Assembly: GCA_036924285.1 (NCBI GenBank)
Contig: JAYKYS010000002.1
Location: forward strand, 38,362,501 to 38,426,500
Direction of reading: 5' to 3'
DNA length: 64,000 nucleotides
Source: Asterella californica
Taxonomy: Eukaryota > Streptophyta > Marchantiopsida > Marchantiales > Aytoniaceae
Shown here: positions 43,146 through 56,964 of the stretch, in pieces
Layout: the number at the start of each line of letters is the position of its first letter
How positions within the stretch are numbered: position 1 is the first letter of the stretch
Position numbers and translations under genes: made by a program
Notes under the pieces: generated by a model
Database searches by the model: none
The model's input: the letters and a program-made list of their open reading frames with translations, nothing else
What the model was told of the DNA's origin: nothing

Positions 43146-43584
43146 CAAATTACTTGAAAAGTCATTACGCAAAAAGTCATTCGTGAAGTTTTGATTGAGA
43201 GAAACCAAGTCACGGAATTTTTATCAGTTGTATCTCTAGGTGGTCGTAAATTGATCATGCCTTCAATTTGTGGAGTGGGAATGATTTGTGCTTCGCTTGA
43301 TGTATTCACGAAGTGATTTGGTGGAGGTTTGATCGCTGGTCGGATCAAATTTTGGTCGCTACTGACAGTTTGTCATTTTTTTGAAACTCGACAATTTGGC
43401 TGATGTGCGGTAGAGTTAGTCAGATCTTTTGTGGTGGTCGGTTCTAGTCCGGAAGGGTGCAGTAGAAACGAGTTAGGAAGACGTTTCTAATGCAACCAAA
43501 ATTGTTCGAACTGGAGTCTTTTTGAGTTCATTATAATTCTTTTTGTGTTGCTAGAAATCAAAATCGAGATTTATGTCAGAATTT

Positions 43585-44425
43585 ATGAAATCCGGAGGTT
43601 TGTGGATTGAGTTGATGGCACTACTGAACAAGGAAAGTGAAGGTGTAGTTTATGTTTTCCTAGATCGAGTGTTGAGACATTTTGGTGCACCAGCAGAAGT
43701 GTTGACAGACCAGGATACAGAGTTTTGTGGTGAGTTTCAGACTTTGTGTGATCAGACGCTAACTGATCACTGTAGTACATCTCGAGACTGATGGTTTGGT
43801 CAAAAGAGTCGTTTTGTTGGTGAGGAGAAGGTTGCACAAGTATGACTTGCAGAAAGATCATTATAAAAAAAAAAAATCTTCAGTTACCATGGTTGACTAT
43901 GAGTTATCGTTTTAATCGACAAGCATCCTTCTCATCTTTCTTATCATACATTCTGCTATACAATCAAGAATCAAATTTATCTGCGACTATTCGTCATGAT
44001 TTTGCTAAGGTTGTGAACCTTGATGATCCATATATGTGGATGAGAATATGTGCTCAACGAGCTAAGATTTTTCAGTAATTTATGTCGATTACATTTGAGA
44101 ACTTGTCGCTTGCTCAACATAGAGATACGTTCCGGTATGCGACTATTCAAGGAGGAGAGGTTATCGATCATTGATTCATATATTTCATCTTAGCGATTAC
44201 CTTTATTTGTAACAAAAAACACTAACAAAATTGGATGTGATTACAAGACGCATTATCTTACGAGTGTGTGAAGTGTTATCGTCTGATGTTTTTGTGTTAG
44301 AGGACCTTGATGGTGTAAGTTGGAGGGATCATGTGCGTAATTGCATGTCAAGTCATCTTCCTAACATTGATAGTTTTGTGGATCCAAGCTTGGCGACGGT
44401 ATGTCTAAGCTTGAGATGTATGTTG
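43585..44425 (+). pseudogene. Integrase relic D (another Gypsy lineage)
   Basis: Broken integrase: FLDRVLRHFGAPAEVLTDQD (second catalytic Asp), EFCGEFQTLCDQTLTDHCST, then in other frames YRFNRQASFSSF, VVNLDDPYMWMRICAQRA and a C-terminal part VLEDLDGVSWRDHVRNC with HLPNIDSFVDPSL (44231-44479). The order and motifs are those of a Gypsy integrase core and its C-terminal domain, different from families A, B and C. No RT part is preserved nearby. Confidence 0.65.
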
Positions 44426-44449
44426 TGTAGCGATGTGTATGCACAAGAC

Positions 44450-44728
44450 ATCTATCACATCATTTTCACTAGTTGCTAGTTCAACCGAGTGCGAAATGAA
44501 ACACATCGTTAGTGTCGTTAGCGGAGTTTCTTGGGTTCAGATCACTAAGGAGTATATTTCGAGTTGGAGCTTGTAATCTCTCACTTTTCTCAAGTTGAGT
44601 CTTCAAACTCCTAGCTATGGTAGATGTGCTTAATGAGTATAACCTACTCTTTAAAGCACAGAGTGCGTTTGGCTTCATTTGTCAATGATCTGTTGCTGGT
44701 TGACAGATGTTATGCATATGTTATAAGA
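44450..44728 (+). repeat. Direct repeat flanking integrase relic D, right copy
   Basis: Second copy of the repeat at 42880-43145, about 80 percent similar by eye. It begins at the end of the D integrase C-terminal remnant. Confidence 0.7.
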
Positions 44729-46695
44729 TCATTGTGGTATACTTGTGTGTGTGTATGACACTATGTGTTTCTTATATATTTTGTAGTTTAAACAGTGGTG
44801 TATGTTTTTTAACGATGTATATGCGCACGATAGCAACAAATTTTGTTACATCTACAATTTTTTTGGGTATAACGATGTGGAATTCATCGCAAAGATATTT
44901 TAATGAAAAAAATACTTCGAGCTATTTTTTCCCCAGCTTAAATCTCAAATTCCAATTTGTTTGGAATGAGACTCACTTTACTAGCATAGGGCTACTTATG
45001 CAAAAGCACTTAAGAAAGATCTCAGTGCTACTCAAGGATTTTTCTATGGTTATTGACAAGTTTTTGCATTATGATCCATTCAGTTGTATCTCGATTGACG
45101 ATTGTTTTCCAAAAATCTTATCAATCAACTGTACACTTCTACAGTACCTACACTGTTTGAAAGTTCTCTCACATATATATATTTTACTAGATATCTTATG
45201 TTCATATTTGGAATCTTCAACGACATCTTTCAACACATAGACTTATACTATGTTACATTCCTCATTTTGGTATTTTGAACCACACTAGTTATTCCTTTGG
45301 AAGAGAGCGATCTAAGATTACACAAACAACTTGTCAAGAGATAGTTTCTACCGAAGACGAGTAAATATTTCTTTTTTGGTTTTATCTCAAGTCGGAGAAG
45401 TACCTGATAGATATTAGCACATCTATCAGATGTGAAAGATCTTGAACCAGATCAATGTTGGAAATATGCTATTCAAATTATGATTTTTAGGCAATGAAGA
45501 TGTTTGGCACTCGGTGACTATAACAGTGCTCTAGAATATCTTACTTAAGTGCAGAATCGTCATTATCAATACAGGAACAAGCACTAGAGTTCAAGTGCTT
45601 AACTTAACTTTGATTGTTTAATATATTTTTTGTCTAATAATAAATTTTCATACATCGTTTCAGTAAAAAATTACTTTTGAATAATGAAAACAATTCAGTT
45701 TGATAACTCAATATTCTATAACTAGTGATAATATGTAAAGTGATAATATTCTAATATTAGCATCTAAGTTTAATTATATAGTCATATAAAATAATTGTAG
45801 TTTTGATAATTAAAAGAAATATTCTGTTGCATATAATTTTATAATTTTATTATATTTTATATTAATTTACTAGCTGTTATATATTAAAAATTAATAACTT
45901 CATATCCATTCTAAAAATTTAAAATCAGATTCTATATTTTGGAATTTTACTTTAGATAAATCAGTGTAAATGATTGATATTCACATATCAATGTTAGATC
46001 ATTCCAATCTCGACTTTGAACTTGCGCATCTGAGATTTTGAACTGTTTGGATTAGATCATTGGACTGATCTAATCCAAAGATTGAGAATGATCGATGGAC
46101 ATTGATTGTCCAATTTTACTGAATATATGGATAAAGTCTTCTTTTGTATTTTAGAGTGGTTTTATTAACGATATATCATCCTTCGCAGTGGACTATCAGA
46201 CCACTGATAGACCATGATTGGTTGACAAATTATGATCTTTATATTAATTTGATAAGCTCTGATATTTAAATGGTATTTCTAGAAACGCAGTCAATCCTAA
46301 CAACTCATTGCAAAACAGTTAAAGCTTTGTATTTTCTTTTATCTTTTATGTTACAGAAGCCACGGTCGTAATAGTGGCTTCTCAATCCTAAACATTCAAC
46401 TCCTCTCTGTTTCACCTCCTTATGTGGTGCTTGTAACGTACCTGAGCTGTTCTGGACAGAGAAAGATTAAAATCCCTGATCCATCATACTAAAGAGAAAA
46501 ACTTGAAAATAATAAAATCATCTGCAATTCTTGTGTGTTGTCTCAGAAAAAGAAATTAACTCTCAATATTTTAGACGGAGAGTCGGGTTGGTTGATTATT
46601 ATATATGTAACTCAAATCCTTTCCGAAACCAGGAAACAGCAAAATAAATATGCATATAACATGAACTTCTGGAGGCTCTTGCTCTCCGGCTGTTA
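44729..46695. other. AT-rich intergenic DNA
   Basis: One plus-strand open frame of 177 codons (44707-45240) is Phe/Leu/Cys-rich, shows no domain, and is probably chance in AT-rich DNA. A 14-bp perfect hairpin lies at 46046-46079 (TTTGGATTAGATCA with its complement). Otherwise nothing recognisable. Confidence 0.5.
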
Positions 46696-46699
46696 TCAG

Positions 46700-47025
46700 A
46701 AAAGTCATAACTATAACTGTTAACCAGAAATTATATACTAAGTTGACAGAAATATTAAAATTTATCTCTAAGTGCTAAATATTATCATACCTGGAGATGC
46801 GAGAAGATCTCGACATAACCCATAAAGAAAATATAGACTCACACATTCAATGACCATAAGCGTAGCCATCTACTGACAAAAATTATATATTTACTCAAAA
46901 AATACTTTATTATCTAAATTTTATTGATAATATTATATATAATAAACTAAATAATAAGTTAAATCTTTGCATGTTTTCCTCCTCCATCAGAATATGAAGA
47001 AGTGAATATATATATATATATATAC
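46700..47025 (+). repeat. Dispersed repeat R1, copy 1
   Basis: Shares AAATTTATCTSTAA, GAGAAGATCTCGACATAACC and CATAAAG, and then a downstream TTGCATG...GAAGAAGTGAATA block, with copies near 54095-54440 and 56965-57230. It ends in a (TA)n tract at 47004-47023. Confidence 0.5.
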
Positions 47026-49342
47026 ATGGCTAACATACTGAACGGATATCCTTGAAACAAACGTAAGAATTCCTTGAATTTATGGGCTATCCCTTTTCGA
47101 GCTGGAAGAAGTGAATAAATAAGGAGCCCCATGGTGAGTAAGTTAAGGACAGATTATGACTAAAAATGTGAGGGAAAATGTGGTACAGGTCCAGGTAATG
47201 TTTCATGAGATGTTTCTCAAGTATAATGTACCTTTTCTCCACCACCTTCACGTATTTGAAAGAGGAAAACAGATTCCGAAATCAAATACCATTAATTAAA
47301 ATATTAATAATTACTTATGCTAGGAACATGAGATTTCCTAAACTCAAATTCAAATACCTTTGCAATTACCGTTCGAGTAGGGAAGAACCCAGACATACGA
47401 ATTCTGAAGGTGGATGTACTAATGAGAATATAGGAGATGATCCAAGTGAGCCAAGTTAATCGCTTGGGATTGACTTACCTTCTAAATGGAATATGCCCTT
47501 CTACAGTTGCACACCGATTTGTGTGAAAAAGCATTTGTTTGAAAGGTTTTATTAGGTGGATTCAAAGTTAAGAGGAAATATTTTTCAACGGCAGAGAAAG
47601 AAAAAATTATAACTTCATCGCGAAGAATTTTGTGTTTATGGTCCATAAAGAACATGGTTCATTATGGACCGTTTTGTGAATGGACAGAAGCACTCATTAA
47701 TTATAGGTTAGTTTTGATACTGAGACTCAGAGCACTAGATTCTATACTGCAGAAGAAAACAGACGAAAGGAGTGAAAATCCGTTCAGAAAACACTTGCCA
47801 CCTCCATAATCTTTAGGAAAAGTTCTAATTTTGACACTCCTATTCCTCGGGAACCAGCGGTAGGATGTACGCTAGGAAGTAGTTCGAAATGTTCTTTCTG
47901 TCATCTATTCTATGGAATTATGAGGTGTACTTTTGTATGAATTATTTTATCTGGATCCGTAACTCGAAGACCATAACATCAAACATGATGAATTTAATAT
48001 GTAACTAGCATAAAATGTCATAAACTTGACAAAAAACGAATAATATATAGATCTAGTATTGTGATATCATAAACAATATTTGTGGTACTATGTCATCGAT
48101 TGATCACTATTCAGGACTTCCACTCCTAAATTAATTAGAAGATCCTGTTTGGAGTGTAACAATTACCAAAACACCACTTCTTGTGAAATGGTCCCATTGT
48201 GTGGGTCCTGATGTGACTTGACAGATACTTACCACTCAAGCGTGCAAGAAGTGTTTGTATAACCTCTTGAGGTGATTCCTGGAACAATACCTTTCCCTTC
48301 CTGGACTAGGAGTGAATCATGAAGCTATGGTTCTACTTCCTTCGATGTTTAGTACAGATATTTTATTTTTTTCCTGACGACACCCTCTTGACACTTTATT
48401 ATCAGGAGATATATTCAGCATGTGGGTCTAGGCAGTTACAGAGGAACTCGATAACTGGTAGGGCTCCAGAGTTGAGAAATCCTAGCTAATCACAAAAGTA
48501 ATCGCATAATGTTGGAACCATGTAACTTTTCGTACAAATAATGAATAAATGATTTATGTCTTATAAAATTTAAAGAAAACGGATGCTACACGTTGGGTAT
48601 ATATATATCTACTAACCTATTCACTATCAGGTATAACGTTATAATACCTTGTGTTGAAATTTACAGTGATATATTTATCGATCAGTTAGATTAGACATAT
48701 CTCAAAACTAGAGAGATTTGACATATCAGGCAACCTAAAAACAAAAGTATAAAATAGATCCTCTTTGATAATAATCAACTATCATCTCATTGTGATGAGT
48801 GGTATGTTATATATATATATATAGATCCAGTTACAGTTCTTGCTTGATGATGTATTAATTATTGTTATTTTCTTACGAAAAGAAATCAAGTATATCACTT
48901 TGGATGAGACTAGGTAACTACATGTTGGATTTCTATTTTCTCATCGGTTTGACTTTTGTTATCGAATCCTTTGTATATCGAAGTTGTGCATGCATTCGAT
49001 TGCCTCACGACGAAAGTTTGATATTACCCGGAGCATACACACATTATAATGCGAGACCTTGTTAACAAAAAGATACTAATTTTGTTTTGAGAATAATTTG
49101 TTATCTAACTCTTTTGTAAAGAAAAGTTAGGTAATAGATGAAAGGGTGTATTATATGCATCCCAACTCCGCTATGGAGCAAGGATAGAAGGTACGACAAA
49201 AACATTGAACAAGGGAAATTTTGTCATTTAACAAGAAAGTTTTGGATTCTGGGAAAAGAATACTCGCGAGAGCGTTTCTCTTTTCTGAAAACAACAGGGC
49301 TTGTCAAAGTTGGAATTTCCAGTGAATAATTTTTGCTTGTAG
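47026..49342. other. Intergenic DNA, no gene seen
   Basis: AT-rich, with a (TA)n tract at 48807-48823 and a small hairpin GGTCCATAA/TTATGGACC near 47640-47680. Short frames only. Confidence 0.5.
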
Positions 49343-49660
49343 AGAGTGTTACGATCACAGCCAAGAGTCGGCGGACGTTTTCTACAGAAGTCTTCGGAAG
49401 TGCTTGTAAAGATAAGTAATTTCTTATCGTCATATTTTTGAATTTGGTCATAATATTTTATAAATAAATAATTTTATGTCAAAATATTTATTTAAAATTT
49501 TAATATGTTCGATAAATATAATTATAAACTATTCATGGCTCTACATAAAACATGTTATTCAATAAACTATGATAAATAAACATAAACATAATAATAAACA
49601 TGTTGTTTTACTTCTGGACGTTAGAGAATCTTCTATCTTAATTTTAACACGTCATATTTC
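49343..49660 (+). repeat. Dispersed repeat R2, copy 1
   Basis: Shares AGAGAGTGTTAC, GGCGGACGTTT and GGACGTTAGAGAATC with 55908-56210, in the same order and spacing. Weaker similarity may extend to about 50100 and 56400. Confidence 0.6.
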
Positions 49661-50099
49661 TACAACAACACTTCTCTTTTTCTTTTTAGTTTTTACCCGC
49701 GTGCGTTACTGCTGCAAGAACGATACATAAAGTCATCAATATTTGGTCCTCGAGGGTCTGTATCGACGGCCCCTTTGTCCATGTCGCGTGACTCGGCATC
49801 TCGATCTTCTACTATGCTTTTGATATAAAAACCGAGACAAAAGATATAGACGACACTCATGTTTCTTTGGCGGGACTCTAACATATAGTCATGCGAGGTC
49901 AAGGTAAACTGAAACTATAAAGATCATGCAGGCTTATCGTGCGTATATATCCCAATATTCTTTGCATATTCAATGTACAGAGAGGCGTGTAGTTTAGACC
50001 ATAAGAGGTAGTAACTGTAACTAGTCAAATTGTTTTAATTTATAGTGTTTAGTTTGTAAGAGCTCATCTGCATTTTTATAGTTTTAAAATTATATTCGG

Positions 50100-53000
50100 T
50101 GAAGTTTTCACCATCTTCGGTACAGCTTGGGGTCTTTGAGCCTCTCGCAGTTTATGCAGTATAAAATTCTTTGAAAGTTCTCCCTGCACTGCAATCTCAG
50201 TTTTGAGTCCTCACTGAGATAGAGATGGACATCCTAGCACTTTCTGTGCTCAAATCTGCAGATATATATAATGAAACTCAAAATGATTCGATCAAAAATC
50301 TTCTCTAAAAATAAGAAAAACTATACGTCATATCTCCAACTCTATTCACGAAACTGAAACTATACACAGTCTGGGCTACTGCTTATTACCAACTTTGTAC
50401 CGCACGTTTGAAAATTACCTTCCACAGTTTTAAAACTACTGATGCATTTGAACTCTAATTAAACACTGTGTATATTTGCCCTCGGGAGATGAATATGCAT
50501 GCTTGATGAAGAACATTCTCAACCTTTGAATCACATTATGTGTCGATAGTATCTTCTCAACATTAAAAGATCTCTTCATTAAATGACGCTGCAGTACATG
50601 TGAACGACACTGTCCATTAACCTCTCACGGTATGCGCATTACCTAAGTTTTAAGTTTCACAAATGACCTTAAGATGGCAGCATGCAGTCGCATACAAAAG
50701 GAAAGTAAGAACCTTAAGCAAGCAGTATATGACCGCATATGATTTTTGGGTAGCAATCAGTGAACTTCACACATGTTATTAGGTGAATTGTTCTTTCATC
50801 CCTTATGCTACCACGTCGTGTTGTCCAAACGGTTGTGATATTCATTCATATCTTTTTTTCTTAGACCCATACCTGACTCTATCACATCATTTCTTGGCTT
50901 CGCACGCTTATCTGTCTCATGAATATTTGATGAAAGATACACATCATCAAACCGATATACGAATAAAGAGATAAAGGGGTAAAGTCTTTATCATGTCTGT
51001 CATATCTCTTCAAGGGGCATCGGGCTGCTACTAATCTTCGGTAGCAGAGATATTTCATATATTTCATCTCGATCGATATAGATGGTGATGGTCTAGATTA
51101 CGAAATCTAGATCATCACCACTATCTTTTGGAGTGTTTGTGGATTATAAGATTTGACTTGTGTGTGCATATTGTTCTCTCTCCTGTTAGAAGATAGAGGG
51201 GTATGCATACCATTCAATTTATGACTTTTTTTTAAGTGGAATTTGGGTGACTTTAAGTATCATAATTTAATTTATTGTTTAACTAAGTGTAAAATGTACA
51301 ACTAGACCGAAGAAAAATGATCAAAATAGAATTCACAAGGAGAGAAGCGATTAATTTAAAAAATATAAATAAAACTTATTTAGCATTTTCCTTGTCATAT
51401 CTCGTTGAGGAAAAAAGAACTCAAAGCAACTGTACATACGTGGCAAGACTCTTTTCAAAGCGATCGAAAAGAATTTCTTGAGAAAACCAGCCATGCCACA
51501 TAAACAACAGAGAAAACCAGAGTCAACCGGATGCGAAAATTACTTCTTGCTTTCGTCGCTTATACTTTTCTCCACTTTCATTAGAAACTAGAGATAGATG
51601 TGGTTTTTGTATTGCGTATATATATATATTCACCCTCTTCCAAGTTTGGAGAAAATAAAATATACTCTCATTTTAATTTATGTTCTAACTCATCCTCTTA
51701 GAAGTGTTAAGTTATAAATTGAATTAATTATTCATCGAAGAGAAGTTTTTATCACAACATGAGAAATTTTCTGAATAAGGGACTTATGCTTTTTCCTTCT
51801 TTTTGTAACAAGTGTATACTAAGTAGTGCATGTTTACAAATAGCTGTTTTATTTAGATATTTAAATATAAAAATGAATTTTAGAAAGTTTGTTCTTAGCT
51901 CTGTTTTCAGTTTAGATGTTAATTCTAAAAATCTGCCTTTGACTTTTTTTCAAATTTAGATTTTTGTTCTAAAAGTCTGTGTTTCACTCCATATTTCATA
52001 TTGTATCTAGTGTACTTTCTACTAAAGTCTTAAAAGTCTATGTTTGACTCCATGTTTCATATAATATTTAATGATATTTTTATTAAATTTTTAGAAACAA
52101 GTTGTTTATGATAATTTTCTGTGCTGTGTAAAAATTTATCTTTTTCTTCTCCTAGGCCAAAAGTGCATTTTGGATGTATATTATTCAGTTGAAAGAGTTT
52201 TCTTACGCACCTTAGTAATTTGAGTTAATGCTCATGTTACATAGGATGACATGCAACAACTTGATCCTCTTTATTGATGATCATCATCATGGGAACGTGA
52301 GAGAGTCTCCATTCAGGATGAGACCGTCACTCAAAAATCGTACCATTATTTTGGATTTCTTTTTATTGCTTACTCCAAAATAGCTGAAGACATAGTTGGT
52401 GTGGGTTATCCATACCCGTTATCGGTTTGTTTGGAACCAGTTCGTTTCTTAACAAAATCCGATGACCCTGGACCTGTAAATCCTTGAAGATTGAAGTATA
52501 AATTATGATTAATCCCTATACAATGTATGCAAATTTCCACTTTATTCTCTAACGCTAATATCTAGTATTCCTTTTTTCTGGTGAAAATCATCTGATAACG
52601 TTATCTTAGTTTTCCTCAATGTGTTCACCATAACCTAACACCCATTTTAATCTTGAAAGTAGGAAAAGCAAAAGATGTATTATAATCCAGAGTTTATTTA
52701 GTTGTTGACTTAATTTCTCGAAATGTTCTGAAAAAGGCCAGATCGCTAGATGGATTGATAAGATGGATTAAAAGAAAATCAAAAGATCCACTCCGCATGT
52801 GTAGAGAAAAGACAAAAAGAACATGGAAACATGGTGGATGTACGCAAATCACTCCGAACAAAAAAATGAAATATATCCATCACGAATCATCATAAAACAA
52901 AAACAAAAGCTTACTATTTAACCAAATCATTTTAAACCAGAAGACTTGTCAAAGAATAAACCTCGTGTATATTGCCTCTTCCATTTTCAAATGGAACAAG

Positions 53001-54050
53001 TGGATGTGCGTGCTCAACCACCTTTGGTGAAATTTTGCCCTGTATTTATTATCAGAAAAGGTGTAATGTTATATTGAAATTTTATTAGAAATTAAAAAGA
53101 ATATTTAAATATTAAATGTTAACCATACAAGGAACTGCAGAAACATCATAAGTAAGTAATGTTCGAAGAGTAACCAAAGTAATAACCCCGTCCCGAGTCA
53201 AAATGATTTTGACTTAAACACCCTTTATTTTATTGTCTTTTATCATCCGTATTGAGGGACACGCAGTGAAGTGACAAACTCTCACTCAACTGAAATGTGT
53301 TCTTCTCCGAGTGAGACGAATAGGGCAAAAGGATAGCTTGTGATCCACAAGACTGAGCTGGATACAGGAAGATTGAGTGGATTCTTCACCGGATTAGGTT
53401 CGAGAGGGAGCGAGCTAGTCAATAATGCCCGCACGGAGATCAAGGGAACAACATGAACCTCGACACGACACATGTGAAATAACGAATGCAGATGATGGGA
53501 TGAGATGAAAAGCAAATGTCGTCAAGAAAGTAGGAGCAGGAATGAAAGCTTTGAAATTGGGACCCAAGAGTCTCTGTTGATGCTACTCTAGACAACTGTT
53601 ACCATCATACCTTGTTATAGTCACAATCTCCTTATAATCGTAAATCTTACAATAAAGGATTTCCTTATTTTAATAGAAACTTGCTTTTATAATCACTATC
53701 ACTCACACATTTTTGGAAGAATTTACAAGATGTGCTTATAAATCATACTGTATGACAATAAATCAAACCTGATATTTGTGTTTACAAAATGAACCCTGGT
53801 ACATTTCTGCATGTGAATACGAATCTTTTAGTTATGTAGTTACTTCAACAGACTGACTTCAGTTGATCTTTAGTCAAATACTAACCCGTACAACTCCAAC
53901 ATTGATAACTCATACATGTATAATCACATCCTAGAGATTTTGCTTTGAGAAAGGTGATTATAAGATTATAGTCCCATTTTTAAATTTAGAATTGTATATG
54001 ATTCCACATATATCAACACAAAGCTTTATAGACACCAAATACCAATCACC
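50100..54050. other. Intergenic DNA, no gene seen
   Basis: No supported ORF. A near-perfect hairpin (one mismatch in a 16-bp stem, GGTGATGGTCTAGATT) is at 51084-51117, and a (TA)n tract at 51617-51630. Confidence 0.5.
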
Positions 54051-54094
54051 GAATATCAACTTCGGGGGAAGTCTGTACCAAGCGGATATGAATA

Positions 54095-54470
54095 AGCAAA
54101 TTATCTCTAAATATTAAGTTTTAGCTAGATCTAAAGATACTAAGAGATCCAGACATAACCCATACGAGTTAGCATGAAAAGATTTACTTTAGAAACTATA
54201 TATGTGAAATTACGTATCCGGGAGATTGTTAACAAAAATAATATTCAGAAAATGAAGAAGTTGAATAGTATGCAAGGAAGTTTGTCCCTAAGTGAAGATT
54301 AAAACGAGATACGATTGATATGTCATTTTCACACCTTCATCTGATGTCCGATGTGGATATATATTCATTTCTTCCACCTTTCGATGAAAAAGGTAAATAC
54401 CAAGAGATTTAATTTATTACCTTATCCTTCCGGCAACAAAGCTTAGGTAATAAATTAAATTTGGAGTAAT
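54095..54470 (+). repeat. Dispersed repeat R1, copy 2
   Basis: Contains AAATTATCTCTAA and AGAGATCCAGACATAACCCA. It ends in a 16-bp inverted repeat ATTTAATTTATTACCT/AGGTAATAAATTAAAT (near 54408-54465) whose right arm recurs near 58031 and 62460. Confidence 0.5.
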
Positions 54471-55730
54471 TAATTTATAAATAACTTCAAGTTCTTAGAC
54501 TTATATCTTTAATAATGCAACAGTCTTCTCATTACTTATGGTTTTTATCCGGGTCTTGTTGAGTTTTCAGATATAGATTAACAGTTAATATTTTTAAATT
54601 TATTTAATTAGCTTTTATCCAAGTTATCCATCGAGCATGCATATTTAACTGTATTGTACGCAGAAACTCCCAAGAACACAAGTAGAGAAACCTTGAAATG
54701 GTCAGTGAGTGAAACTTTTTGTCCATAGACAGAAGATGCTTACCGCCATGCCCTCAGCAAGTTGAACGAATGCAAATTATACCTATAAGAAATGTCTGTA
54801 TATCACAGTCGTGACGTCGGGCTATACTTACGTCGCGAGCCAAAGCCTTCGGGCGGCGCGTGGTCGTCCACAGAACTCAAGTCCTGACAGATTCAAATCC
54901 CTGTAATACTATCCGGCCTATAAGGCCGAGTGATCTGAAGGCGGTTACCGTAATTCCCAAACGTCTTATAAAAGAAGAACATGTCAAGCTAAGAGTGTGG
55001 CTGCAGATCGTTTCCTGAAAGAGTTTGGTTTTAATTTTGAGAATAAATAACCGTTTCCTATGCGAGGCGCAACAGTAGACTTTTGTCAGATTAACAAAAA
55101 CTAAAACGTTGGAGCCCAGACTGCCGTGGACTTAGCTCACAGACATGATTGTTCTTTTGCGCGGGATCGACCGGGCTGAAGACAGAAGCACTTTCTTGCC
55201 ACCCTTCGTGATACCTTCGCACGCGAGTTTTTTCACATTTGAAGTTCTTGCTCGAAGCTTATCTCAGCACTGGAAACAATTCCCCAGTCGTCTTTTTGGC
55301 ATAGTTCGTGAGAAAATACGGTAAAGGGCGTTTACTCACTGTTATCATAGTGTACCATCTCGATAAACATCCATGCTAAATTTAAAACCAATGAAAAAGA
55401 TACGCTTGAAAAAGATACGCTGAGATTTTTTTTCTTTTTTTTTCCCAAGAGACTAGGAACTGGATCTTTCCGGTATTCGGGTGGAGATGCTCTAAGGCCT
55501 GAACTTCCATCGGGACCGCAGGTGGATCGTTATGGAGAAGGACGTCACAACATCGATGCTTGAGGAGAAATTCTTGAGTTACCGGTAAATATCCATCTCT
55601 AAAACGTAATAACCGATATCCGGTTCTGAGAGGTACTTTGTCGATAAATGTTAGTCTTTGCCGGTAAGGATCCCGTTGAGTACGATTTCAACCTGATTCT
55701 TTGCAATAGAACTCTGGTTGATATTCCAAG
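54471..55730. other. Intergenic DNA, no gene seen
   Basis: More GC-rich than its flanks around 54800-55000. CAGATTCAAATCCCTG near 54890 resembles a tRNA T-arm, but no cloverleaf can be built. Confidence 0.4.
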
Positions 55731-55755
55731 TTTAGGGTTTAGGGTTTAGGGTTAG
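55731..55755 (+). repeat. Interstitial telomere-type repeat (TTTAGGG)3
   Basis: Three perfect TTTAGGG units followed by a partial TTAG. This is the plant (Arabidopsis-type) telomere unit. The tract is too short and internal to be a chromosome end. Confidence 0.9.
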
Positions 55756-55907
55756 CGCTGCAGAGCACACTCGCACTACTTTGCGAAAGCGGAGAATACT
55801 GCGGAGTTACGTTTGGGAACAAAATCCAACAATACCATTCAGAGTTAAGATAATAGTGCGTGTCAAAGCTAGAACTTTTACGAAAGATTCATAGTCTGCA
55901 AGAGAGT

Positions 55908-56210
55908 GTTACTTCTGTGGTCAAAACGCGGCGGACGTTTCTTGTGGCCGCTCCGGAGGTGTCAGCAGGAAACACTAACGTGCGTCTCTAATTGATCTTT
56001 TCTTCAAATCAAACGAGCGTTTCAGCAGTAAGTAAGTTATTACTCAGAGAAATTTCATAAACTTTAAAAATTTCAAATACTTACAGTGATTCAAAGACAC
56101 CATCCTAAACGATAGACAATTCTAAACAAAGCTGTCTTTCAATAAACTACTGCTGTTTCGCTCTTGGACGTTAGAGAATCGTTTCTCTTAACTTTGACAC
56201 GCACTAATAT
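55908..56210 (+). repeat. Dispersed repeat R2, copy 2
   Basis: Second copy of 49343-49660: AGAGAGTGTTAC, GGCGGACGTTTCTTG and TTGGACGTTAGAGAATCG occur in the same order. Confidence 0.6.
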
Positions 56211-56964
56211 GTATTTGCGATATAACTTAGAACCGAAGGTAAATATATGAGTTTTGGCTTATAATAATATTCTTGGTCATATTTTGTCATTTCTCCGTCT
56301 CATAATTTCAGATTATAGTTATTAGTTTGTAGTCTAACGAGTTATCTGTTTGTTGTACAGTCTAGTATAAGTTATAAATATTAAATCATAGATGATTGGC
56401 AAATTATGCGAAATGCTAGCCGAACGAATCTGCGAGTTGCAGAATTCTGAATGTGTTCATTCTATGAATATGTAAAGTTAGACTCTAACTCTCTGCAAAA
56501 ATGCATTCCATTCCTTGCATATTCCTCTCTTCTTTCTGACGGTGGGAGAGATGAATAAGTATTTCGAGTAAGTTTGTGCTTTCATTCACATAAGTTCTAT
56601 GTGTTCACTGTTGTTACTTCTGGTTGTTCTTTTCACATCAACACGGAACGGATCACACCATTTTACATATTCCCCCTTTCCATCCGAAGATGGAAGAGAT
56701 GAATAGCTATTTACTCATAGTTTGTCCCTTCATACTTTACTTTTTGACACGAATCAACACGAAAAGACGGGACGGTTTTTTGACACGAATTAAAACGTAA
56801 CGGCGAGAGGGATTAATTGATAAATTGAACCATCTTGGCATCTTGGAAAGAAGAGGTGAATAATATCCATGCAAGAATAACTTCGGAGAATTTTTGCTTG
56901 CTTTTTGTTATCAAGAAAGATATAAGTGTTTCTTAAAAATTCTATACTGAACTGTAAAGAAAAC

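Noticed and set aside
44707..45240. 177-codon plus-strand ORF
   Set aside because: Phe, Leu, Cys and Ile-rich with no motif, in very AT-rich DNA next to a repeat; probably chance.
47004..51630. (TA)n tracts at 47004, 48807 and 51617 as signals
   Set aside because: Ordinary simple repeats of AT-rich DNA with no supported gene next to them.
54870..54910. tRNA-like T-arm word CAGATTCAAATCCCTG
   Set aside because: No matching acceptor, D-arm or anticodon arm at tRNA spacing, so not called a tRNA gene or SINE.
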